A model generated the notes under the pieces. The model was not told the DNA's origin, searched no databases, and saw only the letters and a list, made by a program, of their open reading frames with translations. From Leptotrichia massiliensis (GTDB taxonomy: Bacteria; Fusobacteriota; Fusobacteriia; Fusobacteriales; Leptotrichiaceae): DNA of 64,000 nucleotides. The stretch's first letter is position 1, and every line of letters begins with the position of its first letter. The position numbers and the translations under genes were made by a program. The DNA lies in contig NZ_FNVZ01000005.1 in assembly GCF_900104625.1 (NCBI RefSeq), positions 1,302,001 through 1,366,000 of the forward strand. The letters run 5' to 3'. Below, in pieces: positions 38,021 through 48,258 of this stretch.

Positions 38021-39442
38021 TTAAAAAGCCCCAAATCCATTCATTTCCATAAACCTGAATAACAAATCATTCATTAACTTTTCATTTTTTTCTGTATCAT
38101 AAGGTAATGTAAATTCTCCATCTCTATTTGTCCATAATCTGTCATAATAATCCAAAATATCTTTAGAAATTTTCTGATCATAAGCTGACATAATTTTTAG
38201 TTCATTTTCTAAATTAAAATTACGCATATTTCTTCTTGTAAAGTTTGTTGAACCGCCGTAAGTTATCAGATAATCATTTTTTAAAATAGAAAGCATTTTT
38301 ACGTGATACATTTCCTCTCCTTTGTTATAAAACTTGATATTTATGTCATAATTATGTTTTCTTGCATATTTCATTAGTTCTCCAGCAGCAGCTTTGTTTG
38401 GGAGTCCTGCATTTGAATTATTCAAAATTATCTCAAATTTTACTCCACGCCGTGCAGCTTTCCTTATATCTTTAATTATTCCTCTATCTGCAAGAAAGAA
38501 CTGGGCAATAATGACTTTTTCCCCAAACTGTGTATTTTTTAATTCTTGGGAAATATCTTTAGCTGTTGCTCCATTCGTAAAATATTGTAATTTTAGCTTG
38601 TCATTTGATGAAAATGGAATTTTACTAAAATCCTTATCTGGTAATTTTTGCTTTAAACTTCCGTCTTTTTTAGTAATTTTTGCAGCTGGCTTTTCTCCTT
38701 CGTAAATTTCCTTAATAATTGGCGATGAAAACTTAAATGCCACATTTGAGTGCTTTGAACCTTCTGCATGTGGATTTGCTGATGTCAGCATTGCTGTAGT
38801 TTCATTCATAATCAGTTTTCTGTGATTAGCTTTAGCATTTAATGCTCGTAAAATGCTACGTATTGTAACTTTGTCAGTCCCTTCGTAAATTGGATTTTTA
38901 GTTTTTCCACGATTTTTTGGATTTCCAAAAGGTTGTATAAAAAGACGCCATGGAGCCGAATAAACAAGCATTGGATCTCTTAATTTTGTCAAATCCACAT
39001 ATCCAATTTTTACACCTGCCCGCTCCAGCTTCTTATGAGTTTTGTTGTCAAATGCCCCATAAAAAGTGTTACTTTCATCGAGTATCAAGTATATTTCCAC
39101 ATTCGGATTTTTTTCCCTTTTTTCGAGTATTTTCTGTGCAAACTCCTCTGCAATCGGCAAAGGCTGCAACTTTTCCTTAACACCTTTTCCTAAAAAATCA
39201 TTAAATACAAAAATATCCATTAGAAAAAAATCCTCTGCCTTATCCAAAATATCATAAGCCTGCTCCCAAATCTGCCTTTCATAATGCGTTTCCCCATCTT
39301 TTTTATACGTCAAATCATAATAAAAATCCACATTATCTGCATTATAAACTTCACTTTTCATTGTAAGTCCTTCTGAAAGTGACGTACACGAAATCGTTCC
39401 CAATATTAAAAATATAAATATCAAAATATTTTTCTTATTCAC
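38021..39442 (-). CDS. Phospholipase-D-like lipoprotein
   Basis: A 473-residue predicted lipoprotein (signal ending GTISC, lipidated C19). Two HKD-type motifs define the PLD fold. The first is NHRKLIMNETTAMLTSANPH (HxK then NE in place of the usual D). The second is YHVKMLSILKNDYLITYGGS (HxK, with the aspartate displaced). The two H-K pairs and the GSTN segment are there, so activity as a phosphodiesterase or cardiolipin synthase is possible, but both motifs depart from HxKx4D. Close relatives are annotated as phosphatidylserine/cardiolipin synthase-like. Its place next to GH114 and phosphatase genes does not settle a role. Confidence 0.82.
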   Translation of the reverse strand: MNKKNILIFIFLILGTISCTSLSEGLTMKSEVYNADNVDFYYDLTYKKDGETHYERQIWEQAYDILDKAEDFFLMDIFVFNDFLGKGVKEKLQPLPIAEEFAQKILEKREKNPNVEIYLILDESNTFYGAFDNKTHKKLERAGVKIGYVDLTKLRDPMLVYSAPWRLFIQPFGNPKNRGKTKNPIYEGTDKVTIRSILRALNAKANHRKLIMNETTAMLTSANPHAEGSKHSNVAFKFSSPIIKEIYEGEKPAAKITKKDGSLKQKLPDKDFSKIPFSSNDKLKLQYFTNGATAKDISQELKNTQFGEKVIIAQFFLADRGIIKDIRKAARRGVKFEIILNNSNAGLPNKAAAGELMKYARKHNYDINIKFYNKGEEMYHVKMLSILKNDYLITYGGSTNFTRRNMRNFNLENELKIMSAYDQKISKDILDYYDRLWTNRDGEFTLPYDTEKNEKLMNDLLFRFMEMNGFGAF

Positions 39443-39485
39443 ACTAATTCTCCTTTTTTACAAAAAATACTTAAAAATTAAATTT

Positions 39486-39597
39486 ATAGTAAAATTACTT
39501 TAAAACTGAACTCAAAAGTTATGATTATTTTACTTAAACTATAAATTTATATAGTTTTTAATAGTTTAATTTTAAATCTTATATTTAATTATACCAA
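39486..39597 (+). repeat. MITE-like dispersed element, copy 3
   Basis: The 32-base core (39486-39517) differs from copy 1 in one base and from copy 2 in four. The 3' part TTTAATTTTAAAT (about 39568-39580) is nearly complementary to the core CTTTAAAACTGAA, so the element has imperfect terminal inverted repeats. It lies between the phospholipase-D-like gene and the end of the autotransporter gene. Confidence 0.65.
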
Positions 39598-39627
39598 TAT
39601 TTATAAAATTTTTCTACCTTAAATTAA

Positions 39628-39670
39628 AATAAAAAGAAAGGCCACCTATATGGCAGCCTCTCTCTAAGTT
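39628..39670 (-). terminator. Probable terminator of the autotransporter gene
   Basis: On the minus strand AGGCTGCCA and TGGCCT form a short bulged hairpin, followed by TTTCTTTTTATTTT. Weak pairing but a good T-tract. Confidence 0.5.
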
Positions 39671-39723
39671 TAAGCTATTTCCTTTCCTTCAAACATTATT
39701 AAATCTAAAGTTTATACTCTGTA

Positions 39724-42700
39724 TTAGTACAATACTTTCAATCCTAATCCTGCTTTGAAGTTATGTCCTTTTGTTTCGTATCCTGTGTTTACTAAGAATC
39801 CTAATCTTCCATTATCCAATCCTAAGTTTAGATGTGACTTGAAGTTTCCTTTCTTGTCTTCTTTATCTCCTTTGATTGTATAATAGTCTGTCCATGCTCC
39901 TACAATTCTTGCTTCATTTTCTACACTGTTTACTTTTCCAATTTCATTTTCATAAGCAAATCCTAATGTAGCTGTGAAGTTTGTATTCTTGAACACTGGT
40001 TGAGTGTATTTGAAGTCAATTCCTACATTTGGTTTTACTGAAATGTAGTCATCGCTCTTAACATTCAATGCCATATCTCCAACTTCGTGGATTCCTGAGA
40101 ATCTTCCGTATTCAGCTTTAATTCCTACACTTGGAACAATGCTAAATCCATCATTTATTACAAATGCTTTTTCAAGTCCAATGTTTGCTCCTGCACCATA
40201 AGAATAGTAATTAGCTTTTGCTCTAAATTCTTGATCAATTACCCAGAATCTACGTTTAGTATCGTTTCTACCGATGAATCCGTCTCCACCTATGTTAAGT
40301 CTAAGAGTTCCATTTTCATCAAGTGGTATTTGTTTGAATGCTCCAACTTTAGCCATTGCTTGATTTTCGTATGATTTAGATAAATCTTTGAATGTAAAGT
40401 AGTTGTTTACAACCCCTGCATACCATCCAGAAGATTCACCAAGTCTTACAGTTTCATCTTCGTGAACATAAACAAATCCTCCTGCATTACTGAACCAATC
40501 AGGCATTCCAGCTGTATCAGTTTTAAATTCATTTCTTTGTCCAAAGGCTTTGAACTTGTTAGAATCTTTAGAACCATTAGATTCTCCTCTAAGTCCATTT
40601 ATTTCTCCACCAAGAATATCAGATGTTGCTTTAATTCTTTGTTGAACTCCACCATAAATGTGTCCTCTCATTTGGTCAAATGCTTGAGCTAGGATATGTC
40701 CTTCTCCATTACCTAAAGTATTAAGTTTATTAAAGATAACTTTTTCAGGGCTTCCTGGTCTTGCAATTTCATAAATGTTATCCAAGTTATTAGTAAAGTT
40801 TATAAGTGATTTATCATCATCAAATGCAAATGAGTGGTAAGGTACTTTACTCATGTACACTTCTGATAATTGATTATCATCAGATATTTTTGCTAATACT
40901 TGCCAAGTTAAGCTTGCTGATAATGGATTAATTCTTGCTCCACCTGGTAATTTATTCAACGCATCGTTAAATGGTTTCAAGATATTACTCTTAGCAACAA
41001 GATTTCCATTTTCGTCATATTTATCTCCAATTCTAATTGCTTTAGAGTTTGTATAAAGTGTTGCTTCTGTTCCGAAGTACAAGTCAACTTTTCCTAATTT
41101 ACGTAAGTTTTCAATACCATTGATTGGGTTAGTATATCTAACTCCTGATGTATCAACATACATTCCGATACTTGTAACTTCTGACATTTGCTCTCTGTTA
41201 TGGTGAGGCCAAGCTGGGTTACCCCATTCATCTTTCGTATTAAGATCAATTATTCTTGTTCCACCAGTTTGAATACTACTTGTTACAGTTATATTCTTAG
41301 CAAAATCTCCAGGGTTTGCAGCATCACTTTCAACATTGAAGATTGGAGTATCAATACCATCAACACTTATCTTAGTTAACGGTACGATGTCTGGAGCAGT
41401 TATAGTTGTTCCAACTCCTGTTGTCTTAGGATTTCCTGCTGTACCTTCTTCAATTGAAGATTCAGTTCCTCCATATAAGTCAGTTCCACCTTTTCCGTTA
41501 GTTTGTCCTGCAGTTTTAGCTGCTGCAGTTAAGTATCTTGGATCTGTTGATGAAAGAACTTCTGTAGGATTTCCGTTTGCGTCAACAAGGAATCTTGAAC
41601 CATCAGTTACGATTCCATAAGAACCTGTTCCTGTTACATTAATAGTTCCATAGTTCTTAATGTATCCTCCATTGATTGCAACTACCCCTTTCAAGTTTTG
41701 AGCATTACCAGTAATTGTTCCGTGGTTTTCTCCGATTGCTCCTCTGTCAAGGTACATACCGATTGAACTTTCACCTTCTAGGTTAATTGTTCCATAGTTA
41801 AGTGCTTTAGATCCAGTACCAGTTGCGAACATTCCGATACCTTCTTTTTCCTTAACATTGATTATTCCTCTATTTACAACGTATCCTTCTTCTTGTGTTC
41901 TGTCAAATGTTCCGTCAGTTTTATAAACATTACGTCCTGCGGCCATCGCTGCTGAATATCTCATGTTGATTGTATCTGACATACCAGTTGTAATTGTTCC
42001 GTAGTTAGTTGAAGCTACTCCAGTGTTACTTGAGAATACCCCAACGTTTCCGAATCCTAAACTATCGTTATTTTGATTATCAACATCATATTTAGATCTT
42101 AGGTCAATTGTTCCGTAGTTATCAATTGCCCCTTTTGTATAGTAAGCTGTATTGTAATCTCCATCCATTGTTACGTTAGCATAAGATTTTCCTGTTGATG
42201 CAGTATCTAATGAGTAGTAATATACAGCATTTCCTTGTTCATAAACTTCTTCTGGAACTTTAGGGTTTGTAGGTTTTGTTGATTTAACATGTCCACCTGC
42301 ATTGTTATTTGTAGAGTATGCCAATCTAATTGTTGGTTGATCTGTAGCAGTACCAATTGTTACATTTGTTGGTGCTCCTCCATTTTTCTCAGCCATTACA
42401 ATACCGTATGAGAATCTGTCGATATCCATATCAGCACTTACATTAATGTTTCTTGCAGTATTTGTTCTAGTTTGATTACTATCAATGTAAACCCCGATTA
42501 CTGAATCTCTTTCTCTTGGAACATCTAATGCTGATAATAAGTTATTAGGGTTAGCATATTGAGTTTGTCTATTAATTGGGTATGCTCCTGGTGTAGTTGA
42601 TACTCCTGATGTTGTTTGAACATGTCCCATTACAGTGTCATTTCCTACTAAAATCTTAGTTTGTTGGATATTTACATTTCCATCTCCTGAGTAAATTCCG

Positions 42701-45700
42701 TAGTTATTTTTGTTAACTGTAATTTGAGATTTACTTCCATCAGCTTTAGCACCTGTATTTACGTTATATCCATAAATAGCCCAGCTTCCTATATTCTTAT
42801 CATTTGTAGAATCTCCAATTGTAATATCTCCGTGGTTTGTAATAGTTGTATAAGTTCCACCAGCATTACCATTAGCAGCGTTTGCAAAGATACCAACATT
42901 GGCTTTCTTCATATCTTCAGAAGTAATCTTGTTAGCTTGTTCATTCAATGAATCATTAAGTTTAATGTTACCATAGTTTACAAATGTACCTTTATTAACT
43001 ACAGCTCCATAAGCTCTTACATTAGTAACAGATGATTTATCTTCTTCAATGTTACCTCTGTTAGTTACAGTGTCTCCAGCATCATTAGTGTTTACTAAGA
43101 TACCAGCGATACCTTTATGTGTACCTCTAGTAGTTGATGGAGTTGCTGCTTTTGATTCAGCTATTTCGTATGCCAAGTCTACACCTGCAGAATCAGCTTT
43201 ATTAGTAAATTTAATATCTAAATCATTTGAAGCAGTTGTCACTTGTGTATTTCTACCACCAAATACCATAGCAAATCCATTTTTATTACTTGCTCCGTTG
43301 TAATTGTATTGGAATGTCTTCAAGTGATTTGCACCAGTTGCAACATGAGTATCATCCATTGCCCATAATCCTACTCCATTATCAGCTGTTTCTACTGTAA
43401 ACTTATCAGAAAGTAAGTTTATTTCAGCACTTTCAGCATAAATACCTACACCATTTTTACCTGTGAAAATATCATTTTTACCTAAGTTAATATCAAGTGA
43501 ACCAGGAGCAAAATTAGTTGCTTTTGTTCCCCATCCAGCAAAGGCTCCATCACTTGCACCTGTAAGATTGATTACTCCTCCAGCATTAGCAGATCCATTA
43601 GCATAATTTGTATTGCTGTTTACTAATGCGATACCTACTCCTCTCGCATCAGGAGCTGTTACATCTGAGTTTGAAACATCAATACCAGTTGTTCCTGCTT
43701 TAGTATTTATATAATCAATTGTTACACCACTTGCCAATCCATCATTTCTATTTTCAGCATATATACCTGTTGATTTTTCTCCTGCAACATAAATTTTTCC
43801 ATCTTCATGTCTAATTGCAACAGAGTTGTCAACACCAGTAAAGTTATTTTCATTAGCATAGTTATATCCAACATATCCATCAGAAATACCAACAATACCG
43901 TAGTTTTCACCACTAGCAACAGATTCTGCAGCTCTATTTGCATTATCTCCTAATGTTGCAATATGAGCAGGTTGTTCATATTTACCTGTTACAATAATTT
44001 CAGAATTTTTAAGGTTTTTAATAACACTTCCGTCAGTTCCAACAATAGCATTACCGTGATCTACTTTTACAGTTGCAACCTTAGTTCCATCACCATTTAT
44101 GACAGTTCCAAAGTTTACAAGAAGTCCTGTAATTGGTGCTGATGTAACAGTAGTATCTTTAGAACCTCCCCAGAAGTTTACTATTCCTAAGTTAGTAAAT
44201 CCTGATTCACCTTTTCTTGTTTTTCTCCATGTTGTATCATTAGCATTTTTAACATCATTCCATCTGCCCAAAGAGTTCCCCATTGCAAGTCCAACATTTT
44301 TAACTTGATAATTAGTTTTTCCTTTTGCATCTTTTAAGTCTCTCTCTCTAGCATCTCCTGAAATTGTCTTACCATTATTTGTCAAATAAGTACTTTCCAT
44401 TTTAAGATCATTGAAAGTATCATTTTTATCAGTAGCTGGGGTACCTGTTGCTTTTGTTTTTTCAATATCTTCTATATTAACATCTTCATCAATTTTCATA
44501 GTATTATTGATTAAAGTAACATCTATTAAATGATTATCCTGATTTTCAATTTTCATTTTACCAGCATAAGCACCAATTCCACCTAAGAAGTTTGTTGCCG
44601 CTTTTCCGTCTCCACTTCCACCTGCTTTATCTTGATTCCATACCAATTCTTCAGCAGCTTGATTAATCACACCTATAGTTACATTATCTGATAGAATATT
44701 AGCTGTAACGTTGCTCATACCTTTATATTTAGCATTATCCCAAATATTACCTTCAGTTACGTCAGCTGGACGAGTAACATCTGCTGCATAATCCCATTCT
44801 CTAGCAGTTGAATCTCCATTTTGACGAATATTTCCATAAATATTTCCAGTTAATAATATTCCATCATACATATCAAGAGCTGTATCGCCTGTAAATGTAA
44901 TATTCGCAGCATCATTTGTTCCAAAACGTTTTACATAGAATGGCGAAACATTTGTATGAGTATTTGTTGTACTGATTCTTTTCGCATTTCTAGTTTTTCC
45001 AGCTGTATGAACCGTAGCTTTAGTATCAGAAGCAATAGAACCTGTTGTACTATTATTGTTTTGGTTTACAATATTACCTTTAAATTTAATTGTTCCACCA
45101 TTTTCAGCATACAATCCACCAAATTCATTGTCAATAATAGTTACATCTTCCATTTTTATTGTACCATTACTTTTAGCAATAGCTCCAACACCGAATATTA
45201 AAGAGTCATCTGAATTTGTATTAGCTCCAGCTTCTTCAAATGTCGTAGCTGCTGCTGCTCCTGCAATCTCAATTTGTCCACCATTTTCAGCATAAGCACC
45301 AATATTTTCATATGTACGTGCTTTGTTTGTATCAGTCATTCCGTTATAAGCATTGTTATTCAATGTTAACCAGTCAGCTGCAACAACTTTTCCTTCAACT
45401 GTTACTTTAGAAGCGAAATCACCACTATTAGAACGTCCGTTAGCATAAGCAACAACTGATTGAGATCCTGCAGCTCTTACATCTCCTTCAGCTTTTATTT
45501 CCCCACCATTTGTAGCAAGGAAAGCAAATCCATTTTTAGCCATTAAGTCAACGGCTTTTGCAAAATGAATCTTACTTGCTCTATTATCTGTAACACTATT
45601 TCCGAGGAAGTTTTGCATGTTATTATTGTCTTTTAATTCTCCAGCTGCATACCCCATTACATGACCTGTACTTACTCCACTTAATTTTATATCTGCAAAA

Positions 45701-48258
45701 GTTCTTTTAGAATCTTGTAATCCATCAGTAATATTATTTGTATTATCTTCCCCTACTTTTACACTTGTTCCATTTCTAGAATAGATTGAGATACCATTTC
45801 TAACATCACTATTAAATCCAACATTAAATTTATTAACAATGACATCTTTTAATCCAGTAGCTGAACCTTTACCTGCCATTACAGCTCCAGGATTAAGATC
45901 TTTATATTGTGAACTTGCAGCATAAATAGCTATTGCACGGTTATTAGAACCTCCATCTCCACCAAAAGCTCCTTGCAATTCAATGTTTCCATTAAAAATT
46001 CCTCCTGTACCTATAGCGGCTCCACTAGCTCCACGTAGAGGTGTTAACGCAACCATAATGGAATTATCTCCTTGCATTTGTACATCGTGTAAAGATAATT
46101 TAGAATTGGCTCCTACAGCTGCACCATATCCATAATACACTACATTATTATTTCCATATGTAAAGATACGTCCTTTATTTTGTGTATTCCATGTTTCAAG
46201 AGTATCAGTAAATCCAGCATCACTATTAGTTATTTTTAAGTCATTTGCAGCAGCAAGCATATTATATACAACATTATTGTTACCTTTAAATCTTACATCA
46301 TATTGCCCTTTTATTTCAGTAGTTCCTTGTAATCCACCACCAGTTTCAGGACTTGTTCCTTCTTGAAAGTTAAATGCAACATTACCATCTGTCTTTCCTA
46401 CAGCTCTATTATCAATAACTCCATTTGTTGTATTAAAGTTTGCTATTGAATTGCTAGTTCCTTGAAAATCAAGAGTGATATTAGAACTTGAAGATGTTCC
46501 TGTATTTATTACGTAAGCACCTGCATTACCATTATATAATGAAACATCAACATCATCAATAGTTAAATTTGCACCAGCTAAAGCTTTTGCAAATGCTCCA
46601 CCATTAAATCCAGTTACATTTCCTTGGTTATAACTGATATGTGCGTCAAGATATTTTACATCCATAGTTTGATTTGTAAGCAATAATACGTCACGTCTTG
46701 AGAGACTACTGTAACCACCACTATTATAATTACTAGTTGCTGTACTGTACCAAGTCCATGCATTTGTAGCTAAATCTCCTGCTACAGTATTTATTTTACG
46801 TCTTACATAAGTTCCTTGATCAGTTCCTGCTGAGTGCTGTCCTGAAGTATAAGTATAATGAGCAGCTGTCAAAGTCCCTTGCATAGATGCATGGTAAGCA
46901 TTCCACCAATCAGTAGTTGAAAAAGGTGTATGAGCTGCTATTGCTGCTGCTTGAGCTGCATTTGCAGCATTAGTTGCAGTTGTGTGAGCATTATCATATA
47001 CTGTCTTATAATAATTTGCATTGGTATTATTAGCATTTATATTTACAGTTGGATTTTCTACATAATAATCTATAATAGCATCAGCGAGAGTTGCACTAGT
47101 TTCTCCTCTTGCTCGCCATTGAGCAGTCCATGGTACGCTAAATCCTGTAGAAACACCATCATATCCAGTACTTCCATTACCATCAACAACACTTGCAAAC
47201 CCACTAGTATAATAGCTTCCTGGTGTAAAGTATGTATTGTTTGTATATCCTCCTCCTGGTTTAGTAGAATTTGGAGCAGGTGCAGTTAAGTTATAGTAAT
47301 AAACTCCTGCAGTCCAGCTAGCACCTGGTAACCACGAATAATAAGTAGTTCCTCCTGCATAGCTATTATGATGTCCCCATACTTCACTACCTGAAGCACT
47401 ATTTCCATTATACAAAACACCTTTATTAGTACTTGATGTTCCTGTTAAATTAGTATTGTAAGTACTTTGAAAAACATTTCTTGTGCTTCCATTCCATCCA
47501 TCATAAGTTCTCATTCTACTATAAACTCTATCAAAAGTACTGTCACTTCCCCAAGCTTTATCATTTAATACTGGGCTTGCAGGATTTAGAGTATATCCTG
47601 TAGTAGTTCCATTTTGAACATAATTAGCTGGTAAGTTTATACTGTTACTTGTATAAATAACTGGATTATAACTTACCGCATTTGGCATATTAATATTATC
47701 CATTCTTTCAGGAACATAAGGTTTATAAGGCTCATGTACATTAGCTGGATTAATAGTTAATGAATTTGGCTCTTGGTTACGAGGTATATTTAAGTTAGTA
47801 GCCCCGTACAAATGTTTATTTGCATCAAATACATATTTAGTCAAATCATTATCTCTTCTGTAATATTCTAGGAATTTACCTCCACGTCCTCTGTAAGTAG
47901 TTCCCCAGTCGTTATTTGTATATCCTGTACCAAATTGGAATGATGCCCATGGACTTTTAATTACTTGTTCTCCTTGTTGCAACAACATTGCAAGTTCTCT
48001 TTCGGCACCTTTTAAAGATTGCTCATTTTCTTTTCTAGCACGTATGAAAGACTGTCTAAGATCAGTAATGGCATCGTATGTTTGTGCTGTTACTTCCTGT
48101 TGTTCTGTAACCACATCGGCAATAAGTGTTCTAGGCACAAATGTAAGAAGCCCAGTAACAAGGAAAGTGATTAACAGGCTGTCAGAATAGTGTACATCTT
48201 TACATCTTTTCACAAATGATCGCAAATCTTTAGCAATCTGTCGTAAGTTATTACTCAT
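39724..48258 (-). CDS. Giant type V autotransporter (surface adhesin-like)
   Basis: A 2844-residue protein. Residues 1-50 form an extended signal peptide: a long charged N-region (LRQIAKDLRSFVKRCKDVHY), then a hydrophobic core. Residues 55-100 form a charged coiled-coil-like domain typical of Leptotrichia/Fusobacterium autotransporters (AITDLRQSFIRARKENEQSL). The passenger (about 170-2550) is rich in N, T and G with repeated strands such as NYGTI, VNRGIINV and ENGGQIEIAG, fitting a beta-helix. The last 280 residues form the outer-membrane beta-barrel, ending in KVLY. It is probably exported by Sec and stays on the cell surface; adhesion is inferred from its class. No frameshift or stop is seen in the 8.5-kb frame. 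Confidence 0.95.
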   Translation of the reverse strand: MSNNLRQIAKDLRSFVKRCKDVHYSDSLLITFLVTGLLTFVPRTLIADVVTEQQEVTAQTYDAITDLRQSFIRARKENEQSLKGAERELAMLLQQGEQVIKSPWASFQFGTGYTNNDWGTTYRGRGGKFLEYYRRDNDLTKYVFDANKHLYGATNLNIPRNQEPNSLTINPANVHEPYKPYVPERMDNINMPNAVSYNPVIYTSNSINLPANYVQNGTTTGYTLNPASPVLNDKAWGSDSTFDRVYSRMRTYDGWNGSTRNVFQSTYNTNLTGTSSTNKGVLYNGNSASGSEVWGHHNSYAGGTTYYSWLPGASWTAGVYYYNLTAPAPNSTKPGGGYTNNTYFTPGSYYTSGFASVVDGNGSTGYDGVSTGFSVPWTAQWRARGETSATLADAIIDYYVENPTVNINANNTNANYYKTVYDNAHTTATNAANAAQAAAIAAHTPFSTTDWWNAYHASMQGTLTAAHYTYTSGQHSAGTDQGTYVRRKINTVAGDLATNAWTWYSTATSNYNSGGYSSLSRRDVLLLTNQTMDVKYLDAHISYNQGNVTGFNGGAFAKALAGANLTIDDVDVSLYNGNAGAYVINTGTSSSSNITLDFQGTSNSIANFNTTNGVIDNRAVGKTDGNVAFNFQEGTSPETGGGLQGTTEIKGQYDVRFKGNNNVVYNMLAAANDLKITNSDAGFTDTLETWNTQNKGRIFTYGNNNVVYYGYGAAVGANSKLSLHDVQMQGDNSIMVALTPLRGASGAAIGTGGIFNGNIELQGAFGGDGGSNNRAIAIYAASSQYKDLNPGAVMAGKGSATGLKDVIVNKFNVGFNSDVRNGISIYSRNGTSVKVGEDNTNNITDGLQDSKRTFADIKLSGVSTGHVMGYAAGELKDNNNMQNFLGNSVTDNRASKIHFAKAVDLMAKNGFAFLATNGGEIKAEGDVRAAGSQSVVAYANGRSNSGDFASKVTVEGKVVAADWLTLNNNAYNGMTDTNKARTYENIGAYAENGGQIEIAGAAAATTFEEAGANTNSDDSLIFGVGAIAKSNGTIKMEDVTIIDNEFGGLYAENGGTIKFKGNIVNQNNNSTTGSIASDTKATVHTAGKTRNAKRISTTNTHTNVSPFYVKRFGTNDAANITFTGDTALDMYDGILLTGNIYGNIRQNGDSTAREWDYAADVTRPADVTEGNIWDNAKYKGMSNVTANILSDNVTIGVINQAAEELVWNQDKAGGSGDGKAATNFLGGIGAYAGKMKIENQDNHLIDVTLINNTMKIDEDVNIEDIEKTKATGTPATDKNDTFNDLKMESTYLTNNGKTISGDARERDLKDAKGKTNYQVKNVGLAMGNSLGRWNDVKNANDTTWRKTRKGESGFTNLGIVNFWGGSKDTTVTSAPITGLLVNFGTVINGDGTKVATVKVDHGNAIVGTDGSVIKNLKNSEIIVTGKYEQPAHIATLGDNANRAAESVASGENYGIVGISDGYVGYNYANENNFTGVDNSVAIRHEDGKIYVAGEKSTGIYAENRNDGLASGVTIDYINTKAGTTGIDVSNSDVTAPDARGVGIALVNSNTNYANGSANAGGVINLTGASDGAFAGWGTKATNFAPGSLDINLGKNDIFTGKNGVGIYAESAEINLLSDKFTVETADNGVGLWAMDDTHVATGANHLKTFQYNYNGASNKNGFAMVFGGRNTQVTTASNDLDIKFTNKADSAGVDLAYEIAESKAATPSTTRGTHKGIAGILVNTNDAGDTVTNRGNIEEDKSSVTNVRAYGAVVNKGTFVNYGNIKLNDSLNEQANKITSEDMKKANVGIFANAANGNAGGTYTTITNHGDITIGDSTNDKNIGSWAIYGYNVNTGAKADGSKSQITVNKNNYGIYSGDGNVNIQQTKILVGNDTVMGHVQTTSGVSTTPGAYPINRQTQYANPNNLLSALDVPRERDSVIGVYIDSNQTRTNTARNINVSADMDIDRFSYGIVMAEKNGGAPTNVTIGTATDQPTIRLAYSTNNNAGGHVKSTKPTNPKVPEEVYEQGNAVYYYSLDTASTGKSYANVTMDGDYNTAYYTKGAIDNYGTIDLRSKYDVDNQNNDSLGFGNVGVFSSNTGVASTNYGTITTGMSDTINMRYSAAMAAGRNVYKTDGTFDRTQEEGYVVNRGIINVKEKEGIGMFATGTGSKALNYGTINLEGESSIGMYLDRGAIGENHGTITGNAQNLKGVVAINGGYIKNYGTINVTGTGSYGIVTDGSRFLVDANGNPTEVLSSTDPRYLTAAAKTAGQTNGKGGTDLYGGTESSIEEGTAGNPKTTGVGTTITAPDIVPLTKISVDGIDTPIFNVESDAANPGDFAKNITVTSSIQTGGTRIIDLNTKDEWGNPAWPHHNREQMSEVTSIGMYVDTSGVRYTNPINGIENLRKLGKVDLYFGTEATLYTNSKAIRIGDKYDENGNLVAKSNILKPFNDALNKLPGGARINPLSASLTWQVLAKISDDNQLSEVYMSKVPYHSFAFDDDKSLINFTNNLDNIYEIARPGSPEKVIFNKLNTLGNGEGHILAQAFDQMRGHIYGGVQQRIKATSDILGGEINGLRGESNGSKDSNKFKAFGQRNEFKTDTAGMPDWFSNAGGFVYVHEDETVRLGESSGWYAGVVNNYFTFKDLSKSYENQAMAKVGAFKQIPLDENGTLRLNIGGDGFIGRNDTKRRFWVIDQEFRAKANYYSYGAGANIGLEKAFVINDGFSIVPSVGIKAEYGRFSGIHEVGDMALNVKSDDYISVKPNVGIDFKYTQPVFKNTNFTATLGFAYENEIGKVNSVENEARIVGAWTDYYTIKGDKEDKKGNFKSHLNLGLDNGRLGFLVNTGYETKGHNFKAGLGLKVLY

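Noticed and set aside
40462..47289. Many frames of 60-120 codons opposite the autotransporter gene
   Set aside because: All are shadows of the repetitive 8.5-kb gene; none has a ribosome binding site or a familiar product.
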